Shown one piece after another: positions 63,874 to 64,000 of a DNA stretch of 64,000 nucleotides. Within the stretch, counting starts at the first letter, position 1. Each line of letters opens with the position of its first letter. Source of the stretch: Komarekiella delphini-convector SJRDD-AB1 (GTDB taxonomy: Bacteria > Cyanobacteriota > Cyanobacteriia > Cyanobacteriales > Nostocaceae); contig NZ_VJXY01000035.1 of assembly GCF_014831675.1 (NCBI RefSeq), forward strand, positions 17,090 through 81,089, written 5' to 3'. Made by a program: the position numbers and the translations under genes. The notes beneath the pieces are model-generated. The model was not told the origin of the DNA, made no database searches, and was given only the letters and a program-made list of their open reading frames with translations.

Positions 63874-64000
63874 ATGACCATCGCAGTTGGACGCGCGCCC
63901 AGTAGAGGGTGGTTTGACGTTCTAGACGACTGGTTAAAGCGCGATCGCTTCGTATTCGTAGGATGGTCAGGGATATTATTATTCCCCTGCGCCTTCCTAG
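63874..64000 (+). CDS. psbD: Photosystem II D2 protein, N-terminal part
   Basis: The first 42 codons read [20 protein letters not shown] followed by [20 protein letters not shown], the invariant start of D2, which with D1 holds the photosystem II reaction centre in the thylakoid. The gene is cut by the right edge. A ribosome site AGAGGA lies 12 nt before the ATG. psbC normally overlaps its 3' end, outside this window. Confidence 0.96.
   Translation, partial: MTIAVGRAPSRGWFDVLDDWLKRDRFVFVGWSGILLFPCAFL

Overview
The window comes from a filamentous, probably heterocyst-forming cyanobacterium of the Nostoc/Anabaena group (order Nostocales). The evidence is dense HIP1 octamers (GCGATCGC), cyanobacterial NDH-1 genes (ndhH, ndhL), ferredoxin-thioredoxin reductase, ycf4 divergent from psbD, a tRNA-Leu(UAA) gene split by a group I intron, and several families of short dispersed repeats. 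Species cannot be set from the sequence alone. Most genes are chromosomal housekeeping, broken by repeat-rich and relic-rich stretches.

Layout. 0-5.3 kb: the end of a ParD/ParE-type toxin-antitoxin pair, a DUF58 membrane protein, ftrC with a DUF309 gene, ndhH and rsmH. 5.4-10.4 kb: a fused peptide ABC ATPase, then an AT-rich restriction-modification island whose restriction gene carries an in-frame stop. 10.5-14.7 kb: ssb, an FAD monooxygenase and argS. 14.8-19.6 kb: an iron/siderophore uptake cluster (AraC/PchR-type regulator, TonB-dependent receptor, binding lipoprotein) with a clear direct-repeat operator candidate. 19.6-26 kb: a decayed Rpn-type gene, a WD40 protein, dispersed repeats and a three-domain DhaM-HPr-EI phosphotransfer protein. 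26-31.7 kb: a gene-poor relic zone with pieces of a short-chain dehydrogenase, an IS6-type transposase and a PAS sensor, plus an intact haem-oxygenase-fold protein, a GntR regulator and a 46-residue ribbon-helix-helix-like ORF.

31.7-48.2 kb is conserved cyanobacterial backbone: trpA, DUF3007, ndhL, split trnL-UAA, a YbhN-like membrane protein, two related lipoproteins, fmt, a MAPEG protein, minC-minD-minE and a DUF1537 kinase. 48.2-55.5 kb is accessory and signalling in character: a CHASE2 histidine kinase coupled to a small secreted protein, two further secreted proteins (one with a LecA/PA-IL-like C-terminus, one with a 32-residue two-cysteine repeat), a LuxR-type response regulator, and a REP-associated tyrosine transposase (RAYT) among four copies of a 33-bp REP palindrome. 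55.5-64 kb: gdhA, a carotenoid oxygenase, a BT1-type transporter, a beta-ketoacyl synthase, a cyclophilin lipoprotein, ycf4 and the start of psbD.

The most interesting material is the repeat biology and the signalling/secretion block at 48-55 kb. In the RAYT block, filled and empty versions of the same site show an 18-bp insert inside a HIP1 octamer, 21 nt upstream of a REP palindrome. Two ~180-bp elements with terminal inverted repeats lie in convergent gene gaps 20 kb apart, and one supplies the stop codon of its neighbour. I found no CRISPR array and no clearly new defence system. All similarity statements come from motif reading, with no database search.
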